DNA of 64,000 nt. Origin: Sporisorium sorghi (taxonomy: Eukaryota; Basidiomycota; Ustilaginomycetes; Ustilaginales; Ustilaginaceae). The notes under the pieces are model-generated. The model was not told the DNA's origin. It searched no databases and was given only the letters and a program-made list of their open reading frames with translations. The translations under genes were made by a program, and so were the position numbers. Positions 44,098-54,435 of this stretch are shown here, in pieces; within the stretch, counting starts at the first letter, position 1; each line of letters opens with the position of its first letter. The DNA is taken from NCBI GenBank assembly GCA_023212695.1, contig JALCCG010000017.1, positions 62,001 to 126,000 on the forward strand, in the 5' to 3' direction.

Positions 44098-44811
44098 ATG
44101 GCCCGAAACAGCCAGATCGCCCCCAACGTGGCTCGCCTCGGCCGCACCAAGGCCTTCCAGAAGAAGGGTGGCTACAAGTTCACCCAGCGCCAGGGTGCTC
44201 CCAAGAAGGAGGAGGAGACTGCCGCTCACAAGGAGGTCGCCGTCCAGGGCGCCAAGAACGGCGGCAAGCGTCTCGTGCCCACGCAGAAGGCTGCGCGCTT
44301 CTACCCCGCCGAGGAGGTTCGCGTGCCCAAGGCCAACCGCAAGGTCAACAAGCAGACCAAGCTCAAGTCGAACATTGCGCCCGGTTCGGTGCTCATCCTG
44401 CTCGCCGGCCGATTCCGCGGCAAGCGCGTTGTGTTCCTCAAGCAGCTCGACTCGGGTCTGCTCCTCGTCACTGGTCCCTTCAAGGTCAACGGCGTGCCCA
44501 TCCGCCGCGTCAACCAGGCCTACGTCATCGCCACCTCGACCAAGATCGACATCTCGGACGTCAAGGTCGACGACAAGATCAACGACGCCTACTTCCAGAA
44601 GGACAAGGCGGCCAAGGTCAAGGCTGAGGCCAGCTTCTTTGCCGACCCCGCCAACAAGCAGGCCCACCCGGAGTCCAAGGTCGCCGACCAGAAGGTTCTC
44701 GACAAGGCCGTCATCGCTGCGGTCAAGAAGGCCGGCCCTACCATGGCCAAGTACCTCGCTGCCTCGTTCTCGCTGTCCAAGGGCGAGAAGCCGCACGCGC
44801 TCAAGTTCTAA
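44098..44811 (+). CDS. RPL6: 60S ribosomal protein eL6
   Basis: 237 aa, Lys-rich. The conserved eL6 core is present: LKSNIAPGSVLILLAGRFRGKRVVFLKQL then GLLLVTGPFKVNGVPIRRVNQAYVIATSTKID at about residues 88-160, a KOW-like barrel. Typical C-terminal features follow (DKAVIAAVKKAGPTMAKYL, ending KPHALKF). The ATG at 44098 has ACAAA before it and begins MARNSQIAPNVARLGR, a good family start. Codon choice is strongly C-ending, as in highly expressed fungal genes. A 5' UTR intron is likely. Convergent with PET127. Confidence 0.97.
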   Translation: MARNSQIAPNVARLGRTKAFQKKGGYKFTQRQGAPKKEEETAAHKEVAVQGAKNGGKRLVPTQKAARFYPAEEVRVPKANRKVNKQTKLKSNIAPGSVLILLAGRFRGKRVVFLKQLDSGLLLVTGPFKVNGVPIRRVNQAYVIATSTKIDISDVKVDDKINDAYFQKDKAAKVKAEASFFADPANKQAHPESKVADQKVLDKAVIAAVKKAGPTMAKYLAASFSLSKGEKPHALKF

Positions 44812-45355
44812 GCGCAGTTTCGCATAGCAGCAGCATACCCTCGACCACAGCATGCAAGGAAGTTGCTAGAGTAGACGTCTGAATGTCGGGACCGTCGGGA
44901 CAGGCTTGGGTCTGGTCGATGTCCCCACTGTTTCCGCTTGTCGTGTTTTACTCGCCTGGTGTTGCGTCTTGCGTTGCCTCCTTTGCATGCCCCTCTCCCC
45001 ACTTTTCTTTCTCTCGCTTTTCTTTCGCATTTTTTTCTTTTTTCGTCGTCTCGCATCTGATCTCCGTAGTCGTGCCATTCGACCTTCCTTTCCCCCCAAC
45101 CCGACCAGATCCAAAAAGGCGTTTCCACCGCCGCCCCTTTCCTCCCCCCAAATCCTTTCCCCCCTCCTCCAGGGGCAAGGCATTTTGTAACTCATACAAA
45201 GGCAACCGCTTCGTGCGGTTCCGTCAACACCAACCAATACTAAACACTCTCGAGCATTTGAACACAAACTTTCTCTCGTGAATGGAGCCCGGATCAACTC
45301 GATTGAAGATTGCATTGTGTATGAGAGTGGTCTACGTGTAGACGGCGAGCCGAGT
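44812..45355. terminator. Convergent 3' region of eL6 and PET127
   Basis: 544 bp between two facing stop codons. The middle is C/T-rich (about 44990-45180), which on the PET127 strand is G/A-rich. It should hold both cleavage/polyadenylation sites, but no clear consensus AATAAA is visible. Confidence 0.35.
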
Positions 45356-48037
45356 CTAGGACCTTGGCTGGTAGAGGATGAGTTTATCGTCCCTGCTGCT
45401 TTCCTTTGCATCCTTGGCGCCGAGTTTGGCGAGTTCGCGCAGGCGCAGGGTGCGCATGTTGCGCATGCGGATGAAGCGCGATTCGGCCTGCTTCCTGCGC
45501 GGCGTTGCTGGAGCTGTGGGGTTGAGCACGTCTTCGGGCAGCGGCGCGTCTTTCTTCCCCTCTGCCTCGCCCTGGGTAGCGGCGGACACCTGGCCGGGCG
45601 CCAACGGCATGCCGGCAGCTACACCCGTCTTGCGCTCCTCCAAGAAGCGCGCCAGCGCTTCGGGGTTCTTGGCCAGCTCGTCGGTGCGGTACCGCTCGCG
45701 CGCGTTGAGCGCCTCGACGTTGGGCAGGATGAGCGAGTTCAGGCTCGCCTGCCGCGCGCGCACCGCGTCGAGGTTCGCGCGGACCTTGGTCTCCGTCAGG
45801 TCTGGGCGAGGCGAGATCGAGTAGTCGATCTCCCAGCGTACGGGCGGTAGGGACGCGCGCATGCGGCGCTCGATCTCGTCGTCCGACACGGGGTCGACGC
45901 GCCGGCCGGGCAGGTGGGTAAAGTCAACAGGCCCCAAGTTGAGCGCACCGTCGAGGTAGCGGTCGACTGTGATGTCGAGCTGTGCGATGCTGCGCTTCCG
46001 GTTGCCCGACTCACTGCCGTCCGCTGCCTCAACACCCTCAGCCGGCTGCCAAGGCGCGGCAGCAGGCTCGACATACACCGTCATCCCCGCCTCGCTCTTC
46101 TCCCTCGTCTCCACCGTAATCTTCAACGTCTCCCCCACAAACATGCTCGTCGCCGCATCCAACACGCGCTCCATCAAGCCCAAACTCAATTTGAACGCCT
46201 GGTCCGCCATCTCCTGACTGCCAAACAGCCGCTCGTTCATCTCCTCGACGGGGATATACTGGAACCCGAAAATCGTACTCGTCGTATGGTAGGCTACGAA
46301 GATGCCGTCCATATGCCCGATGCGCGCCTGCAAGTTGTACTTCAAAAACGCAGCGCGGATCATGTCAAAGTACTCGCGCTCAAAGCTCTCCAACACCCCC
46401 GTCGCGCGACGGATCTGGTAGCCGGAACCCTCGACGTAGTTGGCGCGGTCATTGCGGATCCCAATCGACGCGCGCGTTTTGAGGTCGAACGTCTTGCGCG
46501 GCAGCCGGTCGTCGTGGCAGTCGAGCTGCGAGCGCATCATCATCTTGTCCGTACATGCATAGTGGTACGCCTCCGGTTTGGTTTTCTCCTCTTCGGAGAG
46601 CTTCCACGAGTTGATGCGCATGTACTTGGCGTACTCTTCGGGGGTGGCGGTGAGCATCTTTTCCATGCTCTTGCCGAGCGAAGTGAGCACGTAGTTGCTG
46701 TTCTCCGCCTCGCCCGCGGCGGACTTGTCGGCGTCGATGGCGTAGTAGCCGTCCTTGTAGTGCAGCAGGATCGAAGCGGGCAGTTTGGCGCCGACGCTGA
46801 AGCCGCTCGGTAGGCCGGCGAAGGGGGCGGAGAAGCCGGTCACGTCAGGGTTGCGCCAGCCCGAGATGAGGAAGTAGCACTGGCTCAGCAGCGACGTCAT
46901 GGAGGATGTGCTGCCGCAGTACTTTTTCTGGTGTTTTTGGGTGAGCGTCGCCAGCTCGGGGTCTTTGCTGGAGGTGACGTAGGGTGGAAGGGCGGCGTAG
47001 TCGAACAGATCGACGTCGAGGATATCCTTGATGCGCGGGTCAAAGTTGTAGATGCCCGAGCGAGGATCGCGCAGCCAGTAGATGCCTGGGTTGAAGAGCA
47101 CGCGGTCGAGGCCATGCGCTAGTTTCGCCACTTCCATCTCGCGCAGCGGCTCCACCTTGTCGACGGGCACGCCTTGCGCCGTGACACATCCCGTAATAGA
47201 TTCGATCCATTTTTTGGCTTCATCCGCAAATGGCCCGCTGTATTCGATGCCGCTGACCGTCTTGCCCTTTCCGTCTCGCCAGCGCAGGTTGGACTGTGCA
47301 AGCAGGTCATTCCCGTGTACGAGCTTGGTCTTGGGTTCGTCAGAGAAGCGCTTGTCGGTGTGTCTGGTCGAAGGCTGCGGTTCAGAAGGTGCTGCGGACC
47401 AGGTATCTTTGGCGTCACCTTCTACGTCAGCGCCGGGCGGAGACAGACGATCAGGCCCCCACGTTTCCTCGAGCTGGTCGATGGCACCATCCTTGCGTCG
47501 TACCTCTAGGTTTCTAAGACGCTGTGAGATGGAAAACGCTTGACTCTGAAGCGAATCAAGCAGGTCGTCGAGTGCATTGAGCTCTTTCAACAACGAGGCA
47601 GAATGAGCTGTGGCCGAAGCGGCGTGCGAGTGCGAGTGCGGCGACTCTTTCGCTTTGCCCTTGTCTGCGCTGTCAACGAATTTGAGTGACGACGCAGTGG
47701 ATGATGGCGACGGTGTCTTTCGGCGCAGCGCTCGAAAGGCGGCCTTGCGTTGACTGGGCGATTGTCGTTGATGAGATGCTGCTGCTGGTGTTTGAGCGCT
47801 AAGATCATTTGCTGCGTCAGACGGTGTTGCTGAGTCCGCTGAAAGGGTTGCTGTTGTTGCTGGCGCTGCTGATGCTGAAGATGACGCTGCTGCACCTTTT
47901 GCGGTATTCGAAGCAAGCGAGTTGCGCCTCTGCTTGCGCAAACGAGCTGACAAGCCAGCAGCACGGTGTGATGTCGAGAAGTGGCGAGTGAGCTGCAAGC
48001 TGTTGAGCGCCAAGTTGCGCGCAGATGGACCGCTCAT
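45356..48037 (-). CDS. PET127: Mitochondrial RNA-processing protein Pet127
   Basis: 893 aa. The N-terminus (MSGPSARNLALNSLQLTRHFSTSHRAAGLSARLRKQRR) is a strong mitochondrial presequence. A Ser/Ala linker follows, then the Pet127 domain at about residues 270-660. Recognisable blocks are LDRVLFNPGIYWLRDPRSGIYNFDP, DYAALPPYV, KKYCGSTSSMTSLLSQCYFLISGW, GIRNDRANYVEGSGYQIRRATG and YNLQARIGHMDGIFVAYHTTS. Yeast Pet127 is membrane-associated and needed for 5' processing and stability of mitochondrial mRNAs and rRNA, with a predicted PD-(D/E)XK-like fold. The tail carries a coiled, Arg/Glu-rich region. Single exon, divergent from the FAF1-like gene with a 351-bp promoter containing two long homopolymers. 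Confidence 0.9.
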   Translation of the reverse strand: MSGPSARNLALNSLQLTRHFSTSHRAAGLSARLRKQRRNSLASNTAKGAAASSSASAAPATTATLSADSATPSDAANDLSAQTPAAASHQRQSPSQRKAAFRALRRKTPSPSSTASSLKFVDSADKGKAKESPHSHSHAASATAHSASLLKELNALDDLLDSLQSQAFSISQRLRNLEVRRKDGAIDQLEETWGPDRLSPPGADVEGDAKDTWSAAPSEPQPSTRHTDKRFSDEPKTKLVHGNDLLAQSNLRWRDGKGKTVSGIEYSGPFADEAKKWIESITGCVTAQGVPVDKVEPLREMEVAKLAHGLDRVLFNPGIYWLRDPRSGIYNFDPRIKDILDVDLFDYAALPPYVTSSKDPELATLTQKHQKKYCGSTSSMTSLLSQCYFLISGWRNPDVTGFSAPFAGLPSGFSVGAKLPASILLHYKDGYYAIDADKSAAGEAENSNYVLTSLGKSMEKMLTATPEEYAKYMRINSWKLSEEEKTKPEAYHYACTDKMMMRSQLDCHDDRLPRKTFDLKTRASIGIRNDRANYVEGSGYQIRRATGVLESFEREYFDMIRAAFLKYNLQARIGHMDGIFVAYHTTSTIFGFQYIPVEEMNERLFGSQEMADQAFKLSLGLMERVLDAATSMFVGETLKITVETREKSEAGMTVYVEPAAAPWQPAEGVEAADGSESGNRKRSIAQLDITVDRYLDGALNLGPVDFTHLPGRRVDPVSDDEIERRMRASLPPVRWEIDYSISPRPDLTETKVRANLDAVRARQASLNSLILPNVEALNARERYRTDELAKNPEALARFLEERKTGVAAGMPLAPGQVSAATQGEAEGKKDAPLPEDVLNPTAPATPRRKQAESRFIRMRNMRTLRLRELAKLGAKDAKESSRDDKLILYQPRS

Positions 48038-48275
48038 ATCGCTGCTTCGTGGCTGCTGGGTCTAGGAGCAAAGGTGCGGGAGAAGAGAATGGTAGCGAGA
48101 GTCGAACGACGAGCAAGTCGGTGCTCCGTCAGTGCCACTCTGCGGTCGATGTCGATGTCGAGAAAGAAGAAAGAGTGGAGAAAAAAAAAAAAAAAAAAAA
48201 AAAAAAAAACGACGACGGCAAAAGCGCAGTTAAAATCGATTCTCGGAATACGGAAAACCCTTGAAAATCAGATTT

Positions 48276-48312
<37 letters not shown>

Positions 48313-48388
48313 CTGACAAGATTTCTTCTTGTTTCGTTCGACATGAACCACTTCAACACCATCAGCATATACTTCATCATCGACAAGG
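48038..48388. promoter_or_regulatory. Bidirectional promoter PET127 / FAF1-like with A29 and T34 tracts
   Basis: 351 bp between two divergent start codons. An A29 run (48181-48209) and a T34 run (48279-48312) face each other across 69 bp. Each coding strand therefore reads a T tract and an A tract upstream of its ATG. Poly(dA:dT) tracts flanking an open region are a known design of nucleosome-free fungal promoters; applying that here is inference. Confidence 0.55.
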
Positions 48389-49513
48389 ATGAGCTCAGTC
48401 AAGGGCAAGAAAGCTGACCACAAGGGCAAACGAAAGTTCGATCAAGTCACAAGCCAAACGCATCAAGACGATGACGAACAGCGAGCCCAACAGATGGCTC
48501 AGCTCGAAGCACTAGGCAATGCGTTCCTGTCCTCGTTCGATCTGCCATCAGCAAGCAGCTCAACAGCGCTAGATTTGGAGGAGAACTCATCAGCAAAGAA
48601 GAGGCTATCGAGCAAAAAGCGCAAGCGTCTCTCAGAGCAGCAAGCTCCGACCGCGAAAGATGACGGCGACGTCAACGAATCGATAGCTAGAGAGCAGGAC
48701 GAGATGGATGTGCTGTTCGGAACCAAGCAGAAGCTCTCTTCCACGTCTGATGCCTCGAGTGGAACAGCGAGCAGCTCAAAGCATGCAGGCAGTAGTAGCA
48801 AGAAGAAGGCACCCAAATCCAGAGTAGTGGAGACGGTGGTGTTTGGCGGCGAAACGCGACCCGACGCCGACGAGCTGCGAGAAGCCAAGAAGGGCTGGAA
48901 GGCGTTCATGTCGTCCAAGATCGACAAGATTGCCCTCGAGGACCGAGCTGCCGCCGCCAAGCTGACCACGGCCGAGGAAGAAGAAGAGAAACAACTCGTT
49001 GCCAATGATCGACTCCTTTCAGAACTGCTCTCCACCACGCTCTTTGCACCAGGCACGGGTACCACCTCCAAAGGCAAATCGAACCTATCCTCCAACGACA
49101 CGATCGCGCGCATCATGGAGCTCTCCGCCACGGACGCACAGCGCAAAGGCCAGGCGGTCGGACGCGGGTGGGGCGAGAACGAGCTGAAGCGCCAGCAGCT
49201 GTCCAAGGCGCCTGCGGCCATTCGGCAGGGGATGCGCAAAGCGGCGGGAGAGAGGAGGGAGAAGGAGAGGGAGAAGGCCAAGGAGCTGGGCACGTGGCAT
49301 CCGTCGCTCAAGCAGGCGTACTCGAACCAGGCGACCGCCACAGAGATGGGGCTCAAGAAGGACACGAGGAAGCGACAGCGCGGGTTGGGCATGGGCATTG
49401 GAAAGTTCCAGGGTGGCATGCTGAAGCTGTCTTCGCAGGAGATATCGAAGGTGAATGGCAAGTCGGGCTCCTCGTCGTCGTCGTCGAAGGGCGGTAAGGG
49501 GAGACGCAAGTAG
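48389..49513 (+). CDS. Faf1-like (C1orf131/DUF4602) 40S ribosome assembly protein
   Basis: 374 aa, very Lys/Ser/Glu rich. The N-terminal third has several basic clusters (KGKKADHKGKRKFD, KKRLSSKKRKRLSE) suited to nucleolar import. A centre block SRVVETVVFGGETRP and the C-terminal block GLGMGIGKFQGGMLKLSSQEISKV resemble the G-[KI]-[FY]-x-G-G-x-L-x-L-S-x-x-[DE]-I end of Faf1/C1orf131 proteins, which act in small-subunit processome maturation. The similarity is to short motifs only, so the family call is moderate. Length (yeast Faf1 346 aa) fits. Divergent from PET127; no intron. Confidence 0.6.
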   Translation: MSSVKGKKADHKGKRKFDQVTSQTHQDDDEQRAQQMAQLEALGNAFLSSFDLPSASSSTALDLEENSSAKKRLSSKKRKRLSEQQAPTAKDDGDVNESIAREQDEMDVLFGTKQKLSSTSDASSGTASSSKHAGSSSKKKAPKSRVVETVVFGGETRPDADELREAKKGWKAFMSSKIDKIALEDRAAAAKLTTAEEEEEKQLVANDRLLSELLSTTLFAPGTGTTSKGKSNLSSNDTIARIMELSATDAQRKGQAVGRGWGENELKRQQLSKAPAAIRQGMRKAAGERREKEREKAKELGTWHPSLKQAYSNQATATEMGLKKDTRKRQRGLGMGIGKFQGGMLKLSSQEISKVNGKSGSSSSSSKGGKGRRK

Positions 49514-50094
49514 AGGACGAGACAGTGCGAGCTATCATTTGGAAGAAGCGGCAAGTTGTGTGGGGTGCGACAATGGCAGCAGCGAAGGATCTCGACTTGC
49601 CATGATCAAGGCAGGGTTCTTCCATGAGCCTTTTTCACGCTGTTGATTCAGGGACAAGTTTCAACGACTCTGCCAGACACCGGTCCCCGCTTCACTCGTT
49701 GTGCATCGAGACAAAAGTCGGAGCGGATGAGCTCGCGAGCATGTGCTCGCATCGCTAGCCTCCAATATCTCGCACTTGGCAACGCCGAAAAAACGTACCG
49801 TCGTCATTATGCCCCCCCCCCATCCTCTGCCAAGCACATAGGGGCGATCCGGGACACCACCATCACTAGCAAGGAACGGGCGGCTAAGCGGAAGCTCAAT
49901 CCAACATCGCCGGGCGCGATGGTACAGGATGAAAACATCAAGGCGACTTTAGAGGATCGCCAAGCGACACGAAAAGGTCACTTTGTAGATCCTGTGCGGG
50001 CAAAGATCGACAGCTAGAAGAGACGATGGCGGTCTGGACCAACAAAACAATTATTACATCACCTTACACCAGCAACCATGGCGGAGTTTTTCTT

Positions 50095-50128
<34 letters not shown>

Positions 50129-51666
50129 CCTTTGACCCCGTTTGCCGAAGTTGAGTGAAACAAAGTGGTTGTTGAAGATCCCACCACCACAATGTGAAAG
50201 GCTGATCGAGATGACAGTGGAGACGGAGGCCGGCTCTTTTGGATCGATGCCACATGCGTATTGCTGACGAGAGGTCGATTGTGAAAAGATCTCGAAAGCA
50301 TAGTGCGCGGACAGCATGCGATGCGACGCCGAGATTCGAAAAGAGCATGCCTTATGCATTTCAGGCCTCAGACTGCGAATCACGAGGTCCTTTTGCTTAA
50401 GCATCCCACGTTCCAGCAGCAACGAGAGAGCACGTAGACGCCCCTCACCACCAGAGAAAGACAGAGAATCTTAGGACCCTGGCTGGCTTCGGATTGCCGA
50501 TGATCAAGGGTTGAGACAAAAAATAAAATAATAATAAAATCGCGCGTCGTGAAGGCCAAGCAAAAACACTCAATGAATGACAAGGGAGGTTGCATCAGGA
50601 AAGAGGTTTCGCTCGCTCGCTCGCTCGCTTCGGCATTCAACGTCAGCGGTGGGCGGATCTGGTTGCCGTCTGTTTCGTTTGTGTGGGCTGCACCCTTATT
50701 GTTGGTGAGAGCTCAAGATCCTGGGCAACCACACGTTGACTGCACTCTCGGAACCGTTTCCGCCGTGGATTGGCACACCTGTCTTCGATGATCGGAAGCA
50801 TGACGAGCAGCGAAAGTGCGGGAGAGGAGGAGAGAGGCAGAGTCGGTCAGGGTCCGTGCCGAGCCAGAGTCACATTTCGTGATTTCAGGCGTGGCTGTTT
50901 TACAGTAATTTAACTTAGCGAGAGTTTGTTTCGGCTCGCTTTTGACTTGAGTGAGAATTGTCGGTGGGACCGACTGAGCTTGTGTGGCCTTCATCTCGTA
51001 ACTGTGGCCTTTGACACGAATCTCTGACCTTGCAAATGCAGTCGATGGCAACGCAAAAAGGCTCACAGCATTGCGGTCTCGCTCTTTTTCCCTCTCGTTC
51101 TCTCCGACAGTGTGCAAACAACCCGCGATCGGTCGGAGCTCAGAGTCGGACGTGCATCTCGTCGAGACTTCTGCATCGGCGCGCCTTTGCCTCTCTCTCT
51201 CTCTCTCTCTCTCCGCGTGCTCTGCTCTGCTCTGCTCTGCTCAGCTCAGCTGAGCCTTTGCTGATTCTTGATTGGCTTCAAGCAGAAACAACTCCTCCTC
51301 CTCCTCGTCCTCGTCCTCGTCGTCGTCCTTGACAGCTTGCTTTCTCGCCATCATCTTCCCCCTCGTCGACGTCGAGCAGCCCAGTCTGCACATCTCGCGG
51401 CTACACCAACCGCACCGACGCTCGACTCCACCGTTCTGCTTGCTCTGCCTCGGCTTTGGCTCAGCTTGCTCGTCTAGGCGACCATCAGCTGCAACCTCGC
51501 TACAACCACCACAAAACCAACTCTGCGCAATGGCTCGATCGTCCTAAACGTCGTCTTTCGCTTTGCGCCCCCCCCTTCCGTCTCTACCAGCCCCCACGCT
51601 TGGCGCGAAGCCAGAGCTGCTCAACCAGTCTTTTCCCATCCCCACAACCCTTGATACCAGGCCAAC
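49514..51666. other. Intergenic region with simple repeats
   Basis: About 2.15 kb with no supported gene. It holds a C11 run near 49810, a T32 tract at 50097-50128, A/T-rich sequence near 50518-50540, (CGCT)n at about 50611-50628, a (CT)n run at 51191-51213 followed by a CTCTG/CTCAG array, and (CTC)n/(GTC)n near 51292-51330. The last part is probably the promoter and long leader of the next gene. The 124-codon open frame at 49643-50017 has no recognisable feature. Confidence 0.4.
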
Positions 51667-52595
51667 ATGGGTGCTTGCATGTCCTCAAAAGCCGTGGAGG
51701 CCGAACAAGTCACCCCTCCACCTCATCCACAGGCAAGGCGAGTCTGGCTCGTCTCCACCCCTGTCGATTCCAGGGATGTACCCCTCGACCTCGTCGGCAT
51801 CGACGCCGATGGTCTCAAAGCTGCCATGCGCAATCGTGGCCTCGAAACAGAGCACTGGGCCTTGAAGGTCGATCCACAGTCCAGCGACAAGTCCGAGCCC
51901 GGCATCTTTGACATCACCGTCCAAGCCGGCAATCTGGTCTCGCAGGTTCATTCCACTTCCAGCCCCTATTGGAGGGGCATCACCCGTCGTGTGGCTATCG
52001 GATGGACCCTCTGGACGGACCAAGAGATTGTCCAAGCCTGCAAGCTTCTCATCCAGGCGCGACCCAAGTACGACGGCCGCACCAACAACTCGCAGATGCT
52101 CGCACGCCTATTGGGCCGTCACATTGACTTTGCCCCGCCCTCGGCTCAGCAGACCGAGACGACGACGACGACGACAACGACGACGACGACGACGACCAAC
52201 ACCACCGCCACGAGCCCCAGTGGCAGCATCCTCAAGGCCGAGTCGGCGGCGCACGATGCTGCTTTGACACCCGCCAACAATCGCTCCCAGATGACGCTTG
52301 TCTCGGGTGCACAGAGTCAGCGCAGTCAGTCGATCGAGTCGGATGCCAACGAGCTCAAAGCCGGCTCGGACATCAACGTCTCTCGCGTCCCAGCTAGCAT
52401 CCGAAATAGTCAGAGGATGAGTGCCGCTCGTCCTCCTCTCATCCACCTGTCCACCGCTCCCTCCGCGGCGGCCTCCGAGATGGGCACTCTGGCGCGACCC
52501 ACACTGCAGCGATCGGCAGAGACCGATTCGGGTGCGTCGTCGCCGACCGGTTCGGTGCGCAAGTCGCTTCCAGCGCAGTCGCGACACTTGCAGTC

Positions 52596-52633
<38 letters not shown>

Positions 52634-53349
52634 CGTCATCATCGTCGCCGCTCAACCCAGCTTACCGCACGCATCGTCAGACCGCCTCCGAAATCCGCAC
52701 AGTTGGACGTGCACGCACCCATTCGGACGCCACGGCTGTTTATGCCACTATGGGCGCTGCCGACCGTCGCATGACGATGGACGGTAGTGTGCGCATGCCT
52801 CGTACTTCTCGTCGGCGGAGTGAGGCTCCTGCCGAGTGGCTGGCCGAGATGCCGAGTGGTGTCGGGAACGATGTGCGCTTCAGCTCGGTGCGCTCTCGAT
52901 CCGGTCCCGGGCGCGACGCGCGTCGTGAGTCCGTCCTGAGTTTGGGCGGTGGTGGCATGATGGCTTCGCCGTCGATGGGTACTTGGGGTGCGCACTCGGG
53001 CTTCCCTGCCTCGCCGTCGATGGTCGGTGGGTTGCCGACGATGCCGAGCATGCCGATGGCGGGCTTCGGTGCTCCCCCGCAGATGGGTATGGGCATGCTG
53101 CCTCCCCCTAGCCCGTCGATGATGTTCCACCCCGGTGCGCTTCAGGTGCCCATGCCGTATTTCGCAACGCCGCAGATGCCGTTCTTGCCATCCATGCCCA
53201 TGCTCGCCCCGCCCTCGCCCGGGTTCCACTCGCATGCTTCCAGCGGCGTGCCCACTCCACCGGAGAGCCCGCACTTGTCGACCACGCATCTGCCAAAGTC
53301 GTACGTTCCCGAGATCATGTTCAGTCCCCCTCAGTCGCAGAGGGGTTGA
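51667..53349 (+). CDS. Unrecognised protein with lipidation-type N-terminus; possible papain-fold domain
   Basis: 560 aa, single exon. The start MGACMSSKA has Gly2, Cys4 and Ser6, the usual signal for N-myristoylation plus palmitoylation, so membrane-surface location is likely. Residues about 22-160 form the only ordered domain: RRVWLVSTPVD, EHWALKV, ITRRVAIGWTLWTDQEIVQACKLLIQA and YDGRTNNSQMLARLLG. The spacing H-W-[AS]-L ... NN-[C]-Q ... L resembles LRAT/PPPDE-like papain-fold proteins, but the expected Cys after NN is Ser here. The rest is disordered: a Thr run coded by ACG repeats (about 166-180), a Gln run from CAG/CAA repeats (about 311-322), and a Met/Pro-rich C-terminus. I would not assign a function. 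Confidence 0.75.
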
Positions 53350-54403
53350 TTTGTCGTTTTTAGCAGTCGTTCGTTTGTTTTTAGCAGGACAGTTTTCTTT
53401 TTGCACGCACACCAGATGAAGAATCATACCCTCGTTTCTTGATGTGATGACCGGGAGAGAGAGACGGAGGGGGGTGAGCGGGAAAAAGAGGGTGTGGGAG
53501 GGCCATATTGAGCGAAGAGGAGGATTGAAAGGGCTTGAGTGGCGTGAGAAGGGGTGGTGAGTGTGACTTCTGCGCTCTCTGTCTCTCTGTCTCTCTCTTT
53601 GTTCTTGTCAGACTCTGTTGCGAACAGCATTAAGCAGCTGACAGAGCAGCTCTCTGCAGCGCACATGCTCTTGTACGGATCAGACGTTTGAAACGGTCTG
53701 TCGAGCAGCGTCCCCTCTCTCTCCTACGAATCAGCATTTCGAGATTAGTCTTCCAGACGAGTCTTTGGTGACCGGGTTTTATAGCAGGTCTTTCGAGAGC
53801 GGTCTCTCGAGAGAAGACTTTCGAGACAAGCCTTTCGAATCAATCTGTTGAGCCAGTCCGTCGAGCAGGTCCGTCGAGACCAGTCTTTGCAGACCAGTCG
53901 TTCGACACGAGCCGGTCGAGAGGGTCTCTTGAAACAAGCTTTTCAAACCTGTGGACTTTGAACATGGCCATCGAACCTCGTCCTGCAGTCTCCTGATCTC
54001 AGTCAAGGTCTGCTGGCCGTCCTAGCCATTCAGCGCACCACTCTGTAGCATGACGACCAGCGTATACGTCGCCTGCAGCTGACCAGTCTCACTCAGATGC
54101 AGTCGTGTCTGGCTCACGGCTCTCCTCTGCTCTTCGACCGTGTCGAGTTGGGAGGAACGCATGGTTCGGTGTTCAATGCTAGGCGTTCAAACGCTGGCCC
54201 CGCCAACAAACGTTGTCGATGTGGTCTGCAAAGCGGTCCTGGTCTCCTGCACAACCTCGGGCGGCCTAGTCGAGGCGTGCCAGATTCGAGCGAGCCATGT
54301 GTGCCGTGTAGCAGAAGGATCGGACGTTGTCGACATCCCGCGACTACATTGCACGATCGGGATCAAGATCGGTCGATCGGGCTGAGGCGCACTGTTTGGC
54401 AGC

Positions 54404-54435
<32 letters not shown>

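Noticed and set aside
49643..50017. 124-codon open frame downstream of the FAF1-like gene
   Set aside because: It lacks a supported ATG start at its first codon, shows no recognisable motif and has no good leader context.
53779..54006. 75-codon minus-strand frame with Leu-rich repeats
   Set aside because: The apparent peptide repeat is a by-product of the 14-bp DNA repeat, whose period shifts frame at each unit.
54405..54434. (CAG)n as a coding poly-Gln tract
   Set aside because: No frame through it joins to a plausible protein, and nearby sequence is T-rich non-coding DNA.
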